Below are positions 35,791-44,168 of a stretch of DNA of 64,000 bases, piece by piece. Numbering within the stretch: the first letter of the stretch is position 1; the number at the start of each line of letters is the position of its first letter. The notes beneath the pieces were generated by a model. The model made no database searches. It saw only the letters and a list, made by a program, of their open reading frames with translations, and was not told the DNA's origin. Position numbers and translations under genes: made by a program. Source of the stretch: Dorea sp. AF36-15AT (lineage in GTDB: Bacteria; Bacillota; Clostridia; Lachnospirales; Lachnospiraceae); assembly GCF_003477705.1 (NCBI RefSeq), contig NZ_QUDV01000004.1, forward strand, positions 124,001-188,000. The letters run 5' to 3'.

Positions 35791-36145
35791 ATGAACACAT
35801 CAAACATCAAAAATTATAAACCAAAAGATTTTGCCGAACTTTTAGGCGTATCTGTTAAGACATTACAACGTTGGGACAGAGAAGGAACTTTAAAAGCAAA
35901 CCGAACTCCAACTAATAGGTGTTATTACACTTATGATCAGTATCTACAATTCAGTAGCAAACAATGAAGAACTATCACCACAAAAAGAACTCATGCAGGA
36001 CATTGTTTCAATACGCCATGTGTTCTCTTGTAGGCTGTATGGGTTTCGTAAGTATAAGAAACAAATAGAAAGAGATGAGGAAATTGCTAAAGAGCTTCAA
36101 AACGGAAATAAATCCGACAGAGGAACAGAAAGTCAAAATCCGTAA
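35791..36145 (+). pseudogene. tnpA: Truncated IS607-family tnpA
   Basis: From ATG 35791 the frame reads NYKPKDFAELLGVSVKTLQR, then WDREGTLKANRTPTNRCYYTYDQYL, the MerR-like DNA-binding domain of IS607 TnpA. It soon stops (35967). In another frame (35933-36145) the sequence PQKELMQDIVSIRHVFSCRL, then YGFRKYKKQIERDEE, is the C-terminal tail of the same protein. The serine-recombinase catalytic domain between them is deleted, so the element cannot move by itself. Confidence 0.75.
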
Positions 36146-37238
36146 AACAATAGGTACTTGTAGATTTATCTATAACTTCTATCTTGCTCATAATAAGGAA
36201 CTTCATAAAAATGGGGAAAAGTTTATGAGCAGTAACAAATTTAGAGTCTGGCTTAACAATGAGTATCTTCCGAACCATCCAGAATATTCTTGGATTAAGG
36301 AAGCTTATTCAAAAGCGGTAACACAGGCAGTAAATAACGGACAAACCGCATTTACAAGATTCTTTAATCACAAGAGCTCCTTTCCAAATTTTAAAAAGAA
36401 AGGCAAATCTGATGTAAAAATGTATTTCGTAAAGAATAATCCAAAAGATTGTCGTTGTGAAAGACACAGAATCAATATCCCGTCACTTGGTTGGGTTCGC
36501 ATCAAAGAAAAAGGATATATTCCCACAACAAAAGATGGATACGTAATTAAAAGCGGTCATGTCTCAATAAAAGCTGACAGATACTATGTGTCAGTTCTTA
36601 TAGAAATCCCAAATGTCAAGATAGCCAATAATTCCAATGCAGGAATTGGCATTGACCTTGGATTGAAGGATTTTGCCATTGTTTCTAATGGTAAAACTTA
36701 TAAGAACATTAACAAATCTGCAAAATTAAAGAAACTTGAAAAACAGCTTATTCGAGAACAGAGAAGTCTTTCTCGAAAGTATGAAAATTTAAAGAAAGGA
36801 GAGTCCGCTCAAAAACCAAATATACAAAAACAAAGGCTTAAGGTACAGAAACTTCATCATAGAATTGACAATATTCGTACTGATTACATAAATAAAACAA
36901 TCGCAGAGATAGTGAAAACCAAACCATCTTATATAACGATTGAAGATTTAAATATATCAGGAATGATGAAGAACAAACATCTTTCAAAGGCAGTTGCTTC
37001 GCAGAAGTTTAATGAATTTAGAACAAAGCTTCAAGCTAAATGCAATGAAAACGGAATTGAGCTTCGAGTTGTAGATAGGTGGTTTCCATCATCTAAAACA
37101 TGTCATTGTTGCAAAAATATCAAAAAAGATTTAAAGCTTTCAGATAGAATTTTCAAATGTGATTGTGGTTATATCGAAGACAGAGATTTCAATGCTGCAC
37201 TTAATTTGCGAGATGCTACAACTTACGAAGTTGCATAA
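36075..37238 (+). CDS. tnpB: TnpB, RNA-guided endonuclease of the IS607/IS605 group
   Basis: A 387-residue TnpB with all three RuvC acidic residues: D194 (IGIDLGLKDF), E290 (YITIEDLNISGM) and D371 (EDRDFNAALNL). It has a zinc finger (C343, C346, C362, C364) and the N-terminal OrfB HTH (KTEINPTEEQKVKIRKTIGT). TnpB nucleases are programmed by an RNA from the element's right end and cut the empty donor site. Its start at 36075 overlaps the tnpA tail frame, with a weak AGAAAGAG ribosome site. Complete and probably active, while tnpA is dead. Confidence 0.92.
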   Translation: MRKLLKSFKTEINPTEEQKVKIRKTIGTCRFIYNFYLAHNKELHKNGEKFMSSNKFRVWLNNEYLPNHPEYSWIKEAYSKAVTQAVNNGQTAFTRFFNHKSSFPNFKKKGKSDVKMYFVKNNPKDCRCERHRINIPSLGWVRIKEKGYIPTTKDGYVIKSGHVSIKADRYYVSVLIEIPNVKIANNSNAGIGIDLGLKDFAIVSNGKTYKNINKSAKLKKLEKQLIREQRSLSRKYENLKKGESAQKPNIQKQRLKVQKLHHRIDNIRTDYINKTIAEIVKTKPSYITIEDLNISGMMKNKHLSKAVASQKFNEFRTKLQAKCNENGIELRVVDRWFPSSKTCHCCKNIKKDLKLSDRIFKCDCGYIEDRDFNAALNLRDATTYEVA

Positions 37239-37419
37239 ATAAACGCAAACGTAGGTATGTACCGAAGGCTATTTCGGGAATTTACGACTATGGAGTGTAC
37301 AAGAACTTGTGAGTAGATATGATTTCGGTCAATCCAAAGCATACACGATGAAATAGTAAGTAATGTTCGTGAGAACTTACATTATCTCGATGTGAGTATA
37401 TTTAATCATATTTTGAGTG
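37150..37419 (+). ncRNA. Predicted omegaRNA (reRNA) at the IS right end
   Basis: The 3' end of tnpB and the 180-base non-coding right end form the usual place of the TnpB guide-RNA scaffold. A hairpin is visible where GTAAG...GTTC (37350 region) pairs with GAAC...TTAC just after it. The guide would be the flanking DNA beginning at the right junction, i.e. the carB ribosome-site and start region. Location is known biology of the family; exact ends are inferred. Confidence 0.45.
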
Positions 37420-37428
37420 GCAGATACT

Positions 37429-40400
37429 ATGTCAAAGAGAGAAGATATTAAGAAAGTACTGATTATTGGTTCCGGCCCGATCATCATCGGTCAGGCGTGC
37501 GAGTTCGATTATTCTGGAACACAGGCTTGTAAGGCCCTTCGAAAACTGGGATATGAGATTGTGCTGGTGAATTCTAATCCGGCAACGATCATGACGGATC
37601 CGGAGATTGCGGATGTTACTTATATTGAGCCATTGAATGTGAATCGTCTGGAACAGATTATTGCAAAAGAAAGACCGGATGCGCTGCTTCCGAATCTGGG
37701 AGGACAGTCCGGATTGAATCTCTGCTCTGAATTATACAAAGAAGGAATTCTTGACAAATATAATGTAAAGGTTATCGGTGTGCAGGTGGATGCAATCGAA
37801 CGTGGGGAAGACCGCATCGAGTTTAAGAAGACGATGAATGAGCTTGGCGTGGAAATGGCGAGAAGCGAGGTTGCGTATTCTGTAGACGAAGCACTTGCGA
37901 TTGCTGATAATCTGGGCTATCCGGTGGTACTGCGTCCGGCTTATACTATGGGCGGTGCCGGCGGCGGACTTGTCTATAATAAGGAAGAACTGAAGACTGT
38001 ATGTGCACGAGGACTGCAGGCAAGTCTTGTGGGACAGGTGCTTGTAGAGGAGTCTATTCTCGGATGGGAAGAGTTGGAGCTTGAGGTGGTTCGTGATGCA
38101 GAAGGCAATATGATCACGGTATGCTTTATTGAGAATATTGATCCACTGGGCGTGCATACAGGAGATTCCTTCTGTTCTGCTCCGATGCTGACGATTTCGG
38201 AAGAATGTCAGAAGAGAATGCAGGAACAGGCGTATAAGATCGTAGATTCTGTACAGGTGATCGGTGGAACGAACGTGCAGTTTGCGCATGATCCGGTATC
38301 AGACAGAATTATCGTTATTGAGATCAATCCGCGTACATCCCGTTCTTCTGCGCTGGCATCCAAGGCAACCGGATTCCCGATCGCGCTTGTATCTGCGATG
38401 CTTGCATGCGGACTGACATTGAAGGATATTGAATGTGGCAAATACGGCACTCTGGACAAATACGTTCCGGACGGCGACTATGTGGTAATCAAGTTTGCAC
38501 GCTGGGCGTTTGAGAAGTTCAAAGGTGTAGAGGACAAGCTTGGCACACAGATGCGTGCAGTCGGCGAGGTTATGAGTATCGGTAAGAATTTCAAAGAAGC
38601 ATTCCAGAAGGCAATCCGAAGCCTGGAGAATGGCAATTACGGTCTGGGTCATGCGAAGGATTTTGATTCTCGCACGAAGGAAGACCTGCTGAAACAGCTG
38701 ATCACTCCGTCCAGCCAGCGTTATTTCCTGATCTACGAAGCACTCAGAAAAGGTGCGACTGTAGAGGAGATTCATGAGATCACGAAAATAAAACATTACT
38801 TCCTGGAGCAGATAAAGGAACTGGTGGAGGAAGAAAATGCATTGATGGAATCCAAAGGGGCTCTGCCATCAGACGAAGCACTGACACAGGCTAAGAAAGA
38901 CGGATTCTCTGACAAATACCTCAGCCAGATTCTGGAAGTTCCGGAAGCTGATATCCGCAATAAGAGAAAAGCACTTGGTGTCGTAGAGGCGTGGGAAGGT
39001 GTACATGTAAGCGGTACGAAGGACAGTGCATATTACTACTCTACATATAATGCAGAGGATGCCAATCCGGTATCTGATAACCGTAAGATTATGATCCTTG
39101 GCGGTGGACCGAACCGTATCGGTCAGGGTATTGAGTTTGATTATTGTTGTGTACATGCGGCAATGGCGCTGAAGAAGCTTGGATTTGAGACGATCATCGT
39201 GAACTGTAACCCGGAGACGGTTTCGACAGACTACGATACTTCTGACAAGTTATACTTTGAGCCGCTGACACTGGAAGACGTGCTGAGCATTTACGAAAAG
39301 GAAAAACCGCTTGGCGTGATCGCACAGTTCGGTGGACAGACACCGCTGAATCTGGCAGCAGATCTGGAGAAGAATGGTGTTCGTATTCTTGGAACCGCAC
39401 CGTCTGTTATCGATCTTGCAGAGGACAGAGATCAGTTCCGTGCAATGATGGATAAACTGGAGATTCCGATGCCGGAAGCGGGAATGGCTACAACCGTAGA
39501 AGAGGCAGTAGAGATCGCAGGCAAGATCGGTTATCCGGTTATGGTTCGCCCATCTTACGTACTTGGCGGACGTGGAATGGAAGTAGTCTACGATGATGTG
39601 GCAATGGCTGACTACATGAAGGCAGCAGTTGGTGTAACACCTGACCGTCCAATCCTGATTGACCGTTTCCTGAATCATGCACTGGAGTGTGAGTCTGACG
39701 CGATCTGTGATGGAACCAACGCATTTGTACCGGCGGTTATGGAGCATATCGAGCTTGCAGGTGTACATTCCGGAGACTCTGCATGTGTAATCCCATCGGT
39801 ACACATTTCCAGGGAAAATGTGGAGACCATTAAGGAATATACAAGAAAGATCGCAGAAGAAATGCATGTACAGGGACTGATGAATATGCAGTACGCCATC
39901 GAGAATGGCAAGGTATTTGTGCTTGAGGCGAACCCGAGAGCATCCCGTACCGTACCGCTTGTGTCAAAGGTTTGTAATGTGCGTATGGTGCCGATCGCAA
40001 CGGAGATCATTACGCGTGAGCTGACCGGTAAGGAGAGTCCGGTACCTGCACTGGAAGAGAAAGTGATTCCATATTACGGAGTAAAAGAGGCAGCATTCCC
40101 ATTCAACATGTTCCCGGAAGTAGACCCGCTGTTAGGACCGGAGATGCGATCTACCGGAGAAGTACTGGGACTTTCTGAATCATACGGAGAGGCATTTTAC
40201 AAGGCACAGGAAGCAGTTCAGTCCAAACTTCCGCTGTCAGGAACTGTGCTGATCTCTGTAAACCGCAAAGATAAGGCAGAAGTTGTAGAGGTTGCGAAAC
40301 TGTTCCATGAGAATAATTTCCGCATCATTGCAACAGAAGGCACATGTCAGCTGATCAATGAAGCTGGCATTCCGGCTGAAAAAGTAAAGAAGCTGTGTGA

Positions 40401-40644
40401 GGGACGCCCGAATGTACTCGACGAGATCACGAATGGAAAGGTGGATATCATCGTGAACTCACCGGTTGGAAAAGACAGTGTATATGATGACAGCTACCTG
40501 AGAAAAGCTGCGATTAAGGGAAGGATTCCGTACTGCACGACAATGGCAGCGGCTATGGCAGCGGCAACAGGAATCCATGCAGTCAATAATCATGACGGCG
40601 GCAAGATTGCATCCCTGCAGGAGTTGCATGGTAGGATTAAATAG
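37429..40644 (+). CDS. carB: Carbamoyl-phosphate synthase large subunit
   Basis: A 1071-residue CarB with both ATP-grasp synthetase halves (N-half from IGSGPIIIGQACEFDYSGTQ, C-half from LGGGPNRIGQGIEFDYCC) and the C-terminal allosteric MGS-like domain (TVLISVNRKDKAEVV to the end). It makes carbamoyl phosphate for pyrimidine and arginine synthesis, normally with ammonia passed from the CarA glutaminase. The ATG at 37429 (MSKREDIKKV) matches family starts; a GTG at 37417 is in frame but would fall in the IS junction. No carA is adjacent, which is unusual. The IS appears to have replaced its AGGAGG by GAGTGG. Confidence 0.95.
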   Translation: MSKREDIKKVLIIGSGPIIIGQACEFDYSGTQACKALRKLGYEIVLVNSNPATIMTDPEIADVTYIEPLNVNRLEQIIAKERPDALLPNLGGQSGLNLCSELYKEGILDKYNVKVIGVQVDAIERGEDRIEFKKTMNELGVEMARSEVAYSVDEALAIADNLGYPVVLRPAYTMGGAGGGLVYNKEELKTVCARGLQASLVGQVLVEESILGWEELELEVVRDAEGNMITVCFIENIDPLGVHTGDSFCSAPMLTISEECQKRMQEQAYKIVDSVQVIGGTNVQFAHDPVSDRIIVIEINPRTSRSSALASKATGFPIALVSAMLACGLTLKDIECGKYGTLDKYVPDGDYVVIKFARWAFEKFKGVEDKLGTQMRAVGEVMSIGKNFKEAFQKAIRSLENGNYGLGHAKDFDSRTKEDLLKQLITPSSQRYFLIYEALRKGATVEEIHEITKIKHYFLEQIKELVEEENALMESKGALPSDEALTQAKKDGFSDKYLSQILEVPEADIRNKRKALGVVEAWEGVHVSGTKDSAYYYSTYNAEDANPVSDNRKIMILGGGPNRIGQGIEFDYCCVHAAMALKKLGFETIIVNCNPETVSTDYDTSDKLYFEPLTLEDVLSIYEKEKPLGVIAQFGGQTPLNLAADLEKNGVRILGTAPSVIDLAEDRDQFRAMMDKLEIPMPEAGMATTVEEAVEIAGKIGYPVMVRPSYVLGGRGMEVVYDDVAMADYMKAAVGVTPDRPILIDRFLNHALECESDAICDGTNAFVPAVMEHIELAGVHSGDSACVIPSVHISRENVETIKEYTRKIAEEMHVQGLMNMQYAIENGKVFVLEANPRASRTVPLVSKVCNVRMVPIATEIITRELTGKESPVPALEEKVIPYYGVKEAAFPFNMFPEVDPLLGPEMRSTGEVLGLSESYGEAFYKAQEAVQSKLPLSGTVLISVNRKDKAEVVEVAKLFHENNFRIIATEGTCQLINEAGIPAEKVKKLCEGRPNVLDEITNGKVDIIVNSPVGKDSVYDDSYLRKAAIKGRIPYCTTMAAAMAAATGIHAVNNHDGGKIASLQELHGRIK

Positions 40645-40655
40645 GAGCAAGACAT

Positions 40656-42278
40656 ATGAAGAGTTTATTAATCCTTGGAGCCGGCGGCTTTGGTCATATG
40701 ATCAAGGAGACTGCACAGGCACTGGGATACGAAGAGATAGTGTTTCTGGATGATATGGTAAAGGAAGACGATGTGATCGGCATGTGCTGTGACTATGTGA
40801 TTAAGCACGAGGACTATCCGGTTGCGGTTGCTGCATTTGGCAATAATAAGACGCGTCTGTTCTGGACGGATAAATTGCTGGAAGAGGGATATGAAGTTCC
40901 TGCGATTGTGCATCCGTCAGCAGTGGTAAGTCCGAGTGTGACTCTGGAGCCAGGCTGTTTTATCATGCAGAGATCGGTAGTGAATACGAATACAAAGATT
41001 GAACGCGCGGCACTGGTGAACAGCGGCGCGGTTGTAGATCATAATTCCGTTGTATGTGCGGGCGCGCATGTCGGACTTGGCAGTGTGGTCAAAGCAAATT
41101 GTACGATTGAATCCGGACGCAAAGTAGAAGCAGGAGAGGTCATCTTCTCTACAAGAAGAAAGATCGAAGGTGTGGACAGCCGGAGTCTGGAAGATGCAGT
41201 GTATGCATTCGGTTTTGGACCACTGTGCAGCTATGTGAAGCCGTTTGGAGAAGGACATATCAATGAGACATATGCGGTGTATATGCCGGATCAGAATGGC
41301 AACGATGTGCCGTTATACGTGCTTCAGCGTATTAATGTAAATGTATTTAAGAATCCGGATCAGGTTATGGACAATATCTTTGGCGTAACCGAATATCTGC
41401 GTAATATCATCCGTCAGGAAGGCGGAGATCTGGATCGCGAGGCATTGTCTTACATTAAGACCAAATCCGGCGAGACCTACTTTGAGGATGATAACGGACA
41501 GCCGTGGCGATGCCTGCATTATGTGGCGAATTCCATTTGCCATCAGCAGGTGGAGAGACCGGAGCAGTTCTATCAGTCAGCATTAAGCTTCGGACATTTT
41601 CTGAAGCAGTTGGGTGATTATCCGGCAGAGAGTCTGTATGAGACCATTCCACAGTTCCACGATACGGTAAAACGTCTCAGAGATTTTAAGGATGCACAGC
41701 GCAAAGATGTGAAGAACAGAGCGCGCAAGTGCAAGCCGGAGATTGAATTTGTGCTTTCACGTGAAGACGACTGCGGCGTACTGATGAAGCAGCTGGAGGA
41801 AGGAAAGCTTCCGCTTCGTGTAACGCATAACGATACCAAGCTGAATAATATTCTGTTTGATGCAGATACAGATGAAGGATTATGCATTATTGACCTGGAT
41901 ACGATCATGCCGGGACTTGCAGCTAATGATTTTGGTGATTCCATTCGATTCGGTGCGTCTACGGCGGAAGAGGATGAGCCGGATCTGGATAAAGTACATT
42001 TTGATATCAATCTTTACGATATTTATACCAAGGGATATCTGGAGATGGCAAAGGATGTATTGACACCGGCTGAGATCGCGAGTCTTCCATGGGGCGCCAG
42101 ACTTATGACGCTGGAGTGCGGTATGCGTTTCCTGGCAGATTATCTGCAGGGAGATGTATATTTTAAAACGGCTTATCCGGAGCACAACCTGGTACGTGCG
42201 AGAACGCAGTTCCGACTGGTGAAAGAGATGGAAGAACAGTTTGATCAGATGAACGAGATATTGAAAAAATATATTTAA
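40656..42278 (+). CDS. Fusion of PglD/NeuD-type acyltransferase and N-acetylhexosamine 1-kinase-like kinase
   Basis: A 540-residue two-domain protein. Residues 1-170 begin LLILGAGGFGHMIKETAQ and carry a left-handed beta-helix with hexapeptide repeats (HPSAVVSPSVTLEPGCFIMQ, VDHNSVVCAGAHVGLGSVVK) as in PglD/NeuD sugar O/N-acyltransferases. Residues 185-540 match NahK/aminoglycoside-phosphotransferase kinases: FGEGHINETYAV, catalytic loop HNDTKLNN (391-398) and metal motif IDLDT (412-416). NahK phosphorylates GlcNAc/GalNAc at C1. It follows carB after 11 bases with a GGAG site. The fusion suggests linked acetylation and phosphorylation of an amino sugar. The catalytic His of PglD-type enzymes (near H129) seems present. 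Confidence 0.85.
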   Translation: MKSLLILGAGGFGHMIKETAQALGYEEIVFLDDMVKEDDVIGMCCDYVIKHEDYPVAVAAFGNNKTRLFWTDKLLEEGYEVPAIVHPSAVVSPSVTLEPGCFIMQRSVVNTNTKIERAALVNSGAVVDHNSVVCAGAHVGLGSVVKANCTIESGRKVEAGEVIFSTRRKIEGVDSRSLEDAVYAFGFGPLCSYVKPFGEGHINETYAVYMPDQNGNDVPLYVLQRINVNVFKNPDQVMDNIFGVTEYLRNIIRQEGGDLDREALSYIKTKSGETYFEDDNGQPWRCLHYVANSICHQQVERPEQFYQSALSFGHFLKQLGDYPAESLYETIPQFHDTVKRLRDFKDAQRKDVKNRARKCKPEIEFVLSREDDCGVLMKQLEEGKLPLRVTHNDTKLNNILFDADTDEGLCIIDLDTIMPGLAANDFGDSIRFGASTAEEDEPDLDKVHFDINLYDIYTKGYLEMAKDVLTPAEIASLPWGARLMTLECGMRFLADYLQGDVYFKTAYPEHNLVRARTQFRLVKEMEEQFDQMNEILKKYI

Positions 42279-42283
42279 TACAG

Positions 42284-42325
42284 GAAGGCTCTCAGTGTTT
42301 AGATGAACTGAGAGCCTTCTTTATA
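42284..42325 (+). terminator. Intrinsic terminator after the fusion gene
   Basis: GAAGGCTCTCAGT (42284-42296) pairs with ACTGAGAGCCTTC (42307-42319), followed by TTTAT. Confidence 0.8.
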
Positions 42326-42330
42326 ATAGA

Positions 42331-42515
42331 TATATCAGATGGGAGATGACTCCCACCTCTATAGGTGGTGAGAAACAAGCTGGTATCAGCGGCGGGAGTC
42401 AATCCCCCAGCTGATATAGCCTCCGGCAGGATTGCAGAGGTGCGCAGTAGAAGTATGTCATGCAATTGCATGACGCGCACCTCGCAGCAAGAATGCCGAG
42501 GCATTCTTGAATTAA
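42331..42515 (+). repeat. 185-bp hairpin-rich intergenic repeat, copy A
   Basis: Nearly identical (about eight differences) to 59221-59405 in the same orientation. Internal pairing includes TATATCAG...CTGATATA, GACTCCC...GGGAGTC, CCACCT-AGGTGG, GAGGTGCGC...GCGCACCTC enclosing a GTCATGC...GCATGAC hairpin, and AAGAATGCC-GGCATTCTT. It ends on the stop codon of the minus-strand BASS gene. No ORF. Confidence 0.9.
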
Positions 42516-43537
42516 TGTGCTGCAACTGTTACGTTTTCAGCAGCTTTCTCTTTGTGTTTATCATGCATTGCAAACATTCCGGCAAGTAAGGTTCCTGAGA
42601 TGGAGTGCCATGTGCAGGATACAGCGCAGATGATTGCGGATTCCGGTGTGGATGCAAACTGTGCGGTTGTTGTTGCGAGGTTTGTTGCCAGACCTGCATT
42701 CTGCATACCAACTTCGATGGAGATGGTTCTCTTCTTTGATGTGTTCATTCCAACCAGTTTTCCGGCTCCGTATCCCAACAGATATCCGAATCCATTGTGA
42801 AGCAGTACAGCAACAAAGATTACAACACCTGACTGGAAGAATTTGGCTCCCTGTGAGGATACAACGCCTCCTACTACACATGCAAGACCAAGTACTGCGA
42901 TTCCAGGCATTACCTGTTGAAGTTCGCGGAATGTCTGTTTCTTTCCGAGAAGATAATTTAATAAGAATCCGACACCTACAGGGAGGATTACCGTTTCGAT
43001 GATAGATACGAACATTGGAAGACCTTTGATCGTAATCTGTGTACCACTTGCCAGGAAAGATACCAACAGCGGAGTCATGACTGGTGAAAGCAATGTGGAT
43101 ACGGTTGTCATTCCTACGGAGAATGCTACATCGCCGCCGCACAGATATGACATGATATTTGAAGATACGCCGCCAGGACAGCATCCTACGAGAATCAGTC
43201 CAAGTGCGATTCCGTCTGGCAGATTTAATGCTTTTGAAATTGCAAATGCCAGGAATGGCATGATCAGGTACTGGGCAATCGCACCGACGCAGATGTCAAA
43301 TGGACGCTGTGCCAGAATTTTAAAGTCTTCTGTTGTAAGGGTAAGCCCCATGCTGAACATGATGATTCCGATGATAATAGACTGGCAGGTGAATTTATTT
43401 GCCACCATATCCGTGAATAGTGCCAGATTCACCCATCCCATCATAGATGGAAGGAAAAATGTGACTACTGCGATTGCGATTACGACGACCGAGGTGTAGT
43501 CTGATAAAAATTTGCTTGCTTTCTGTAATGCTTTCAT
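42512..43537 (-). CDS. BASS-family sodium-dependent organic-acid transporter
   Basis: A 341-residue membrane protein with nine to ten helices of the bile acid:Na+ symporter superfamily. The two crossover motifs are visible as GCCPGGVSSNIMSYL and TISIEVGMQNAGLATNLA (E-x-G-x-Q), which form the sodium sites. Bacterial relatives carry bile acids, pantothenate or 2-keto acids (for example PanS with ketopantoate), so the substrate is open. A T-box leader upstream (43591-43880) ties expression to an uncharged tRNA and argues for an amino-acid-related substrate. AAAGGAGG precedes the ATG. Its stop lies at the edge of repeat copy A. Confidence 0.85.
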   Translation of the reverse strand: MKALQKASKFLSDYTSVVVIAIAVVTFFLPSMMGWVNLALFTDMVANKFTCQSIIIGIIMFSMGLTLTTEDFKILAQRPFDICVGAIAQYLIMPFLAFAISKALNLPDGIALGLILVGCCPGGVSSNIMSYLCGGDVAFSVGMTTVSTLLSPVMTPLLVSFLASGTQITIKGLPMFVSIIETVILPVGVGFLLNYLLGKKQTFRELQQVMPGIAVLGLACVVGGVVSSQGAKFFQSGVVIFVAVLLHNGFGYLLGYGAGKLVGMNTSKKRTISIEVGMQNAGLATNLATTTAQFASTPESAIICAVSCTWHSISGTLLAGMFAMHDKHKEKAAENVTVAAH

Positions 43538-43590
43538 TACGTGTTTCCTCCTTTTGGTAATTACTGCTCACCGGATTCGATATGAAAGAA

Positions 43591-43880
43591 ATAAAAAATC
43601 CCTTCTCAGAACAAACTGAAAAGGGACGAAATCTATCCGCGTTACCACCCTGATTCTGCAGAAATACTCCTGCAACACTTTCTTACGTACTAATATACGC
43701 GTTCCCTGTAACGTGGGATGACGGCGAGGTCTACTGATATTACTTTCAACCCGCTTCTTAGAGAGGATATCCTTATTCTGCCATTACCTGCTTCCACCAG
43801 CCGCAGGCTCTCTGTGAATGAGCGATAAACAAGGCGTTGTTCTCATCAATGAATTTCGGTGAACGATATTCTTTTTTACA
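43591..43880 (-). ncRNA. T-box leader of the BASS transporter gene
   Basis: On the minus strand the leader holds the invariant T-box word GGGTGGTAACGCGG (43637-43650), which forms the antiterminator. It ends in the terminator CCCTTTTCAG...CTGAGAAGGGA with a T-run (43591-43626). Upstream, AGAGAGCC...GGCTGGTGGAAGC is the conserved distal part of Stem I. The specifier triplet is not certain; by position it falls in GGATATCCTC, so AUC (Ile) is my best guess. It senses uncharged tRNA and allows readthrough into the transporter gene. Confidence 0.9.
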
Positions 43881-43887
43881 AAAAATT

Positions 43888-43915
43888 ATTATAGACCTGC
43901 TATTTCAAATGTCAA
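43888..43915 (-). promoter_or_regulatory. Promoter of the T-box/BASS transcript
   Basis: On the minus strand, TTGACA (43910-43915), 16 bases, TATAAT (43888-43893): both boxes are consensus. Transcription should begin near 43880. Confidence 0.8.
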
Positions 43916-44084
43916 GCATTTTTTTGTGGAATTATAAATCCATGAAAATAAATCGGAAATGGGGTGAACATGAATTTAAATGACAAAACAGGAGAAACTA
44001 ACAAGATGGAAAATGACAATTGTTAGACAATTTCCCAAAATCTGGACAAAATATTAAATGTGTCAGAATGCTTGGAAATAATTC

Positions 44085-44113
44085 TTGTTTATATAAGAAG
44101 TATGTATTATAAT
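44085..44113 (+). promoter_or_regulatory. Promoter of the V-type ATPase operon
   Basis: TTGTTT at 44085-44090, 17 bases, then a perfect TATAAT at 44108-44113, about 55 bases before the first start codon. Confidence 0.7.
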
Positions 44114-44168
44114 TAAACGTGAATTGTTTCTTAAATAGTACAATTGAAAAATGAAGGGAAGTGAAATT

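Larger units (their letters stand above)
35717..37419 (+). mobile_element. IS607-type element with defective tnpA and intact tnpB
   Basis: It contains, in order, a MerR-like HTH start and the C-terminal tail of an IS607 serine-transposase (catalytic domain deleted), then a complete tnpB and a non-coding right end. Near the ends are the matching words GATTAAAT (35751-35758) and ATTTAATC (37400-37407). Joining the left flank (GAGAGGAG, to about 35716) to the right flank (G at 37420, then CAGATACT and the carB ATG) recreates AGGAGG eight bases before carB. I therefore place the ends at 35717/37419, between two G's as IS607 prefers. Ends are inferred. Confidence 0.65.

Noticed and set aside
37150-37428. 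Right end of the IS as a group II intron or carB attenuator
   Set aside because: Position directly after tnpB and the IS607 context explain it as the omegaRNA end; no intron domain V was seen.
42331-42515. Repeat copy A as a riboswitch or CRISPR-like array
   Set aside because: It lies at the 3' end of the BASS gene in the wrong orientation, lacks known riboswitch boxes, and has hairpins rather than spaced direct repeats.
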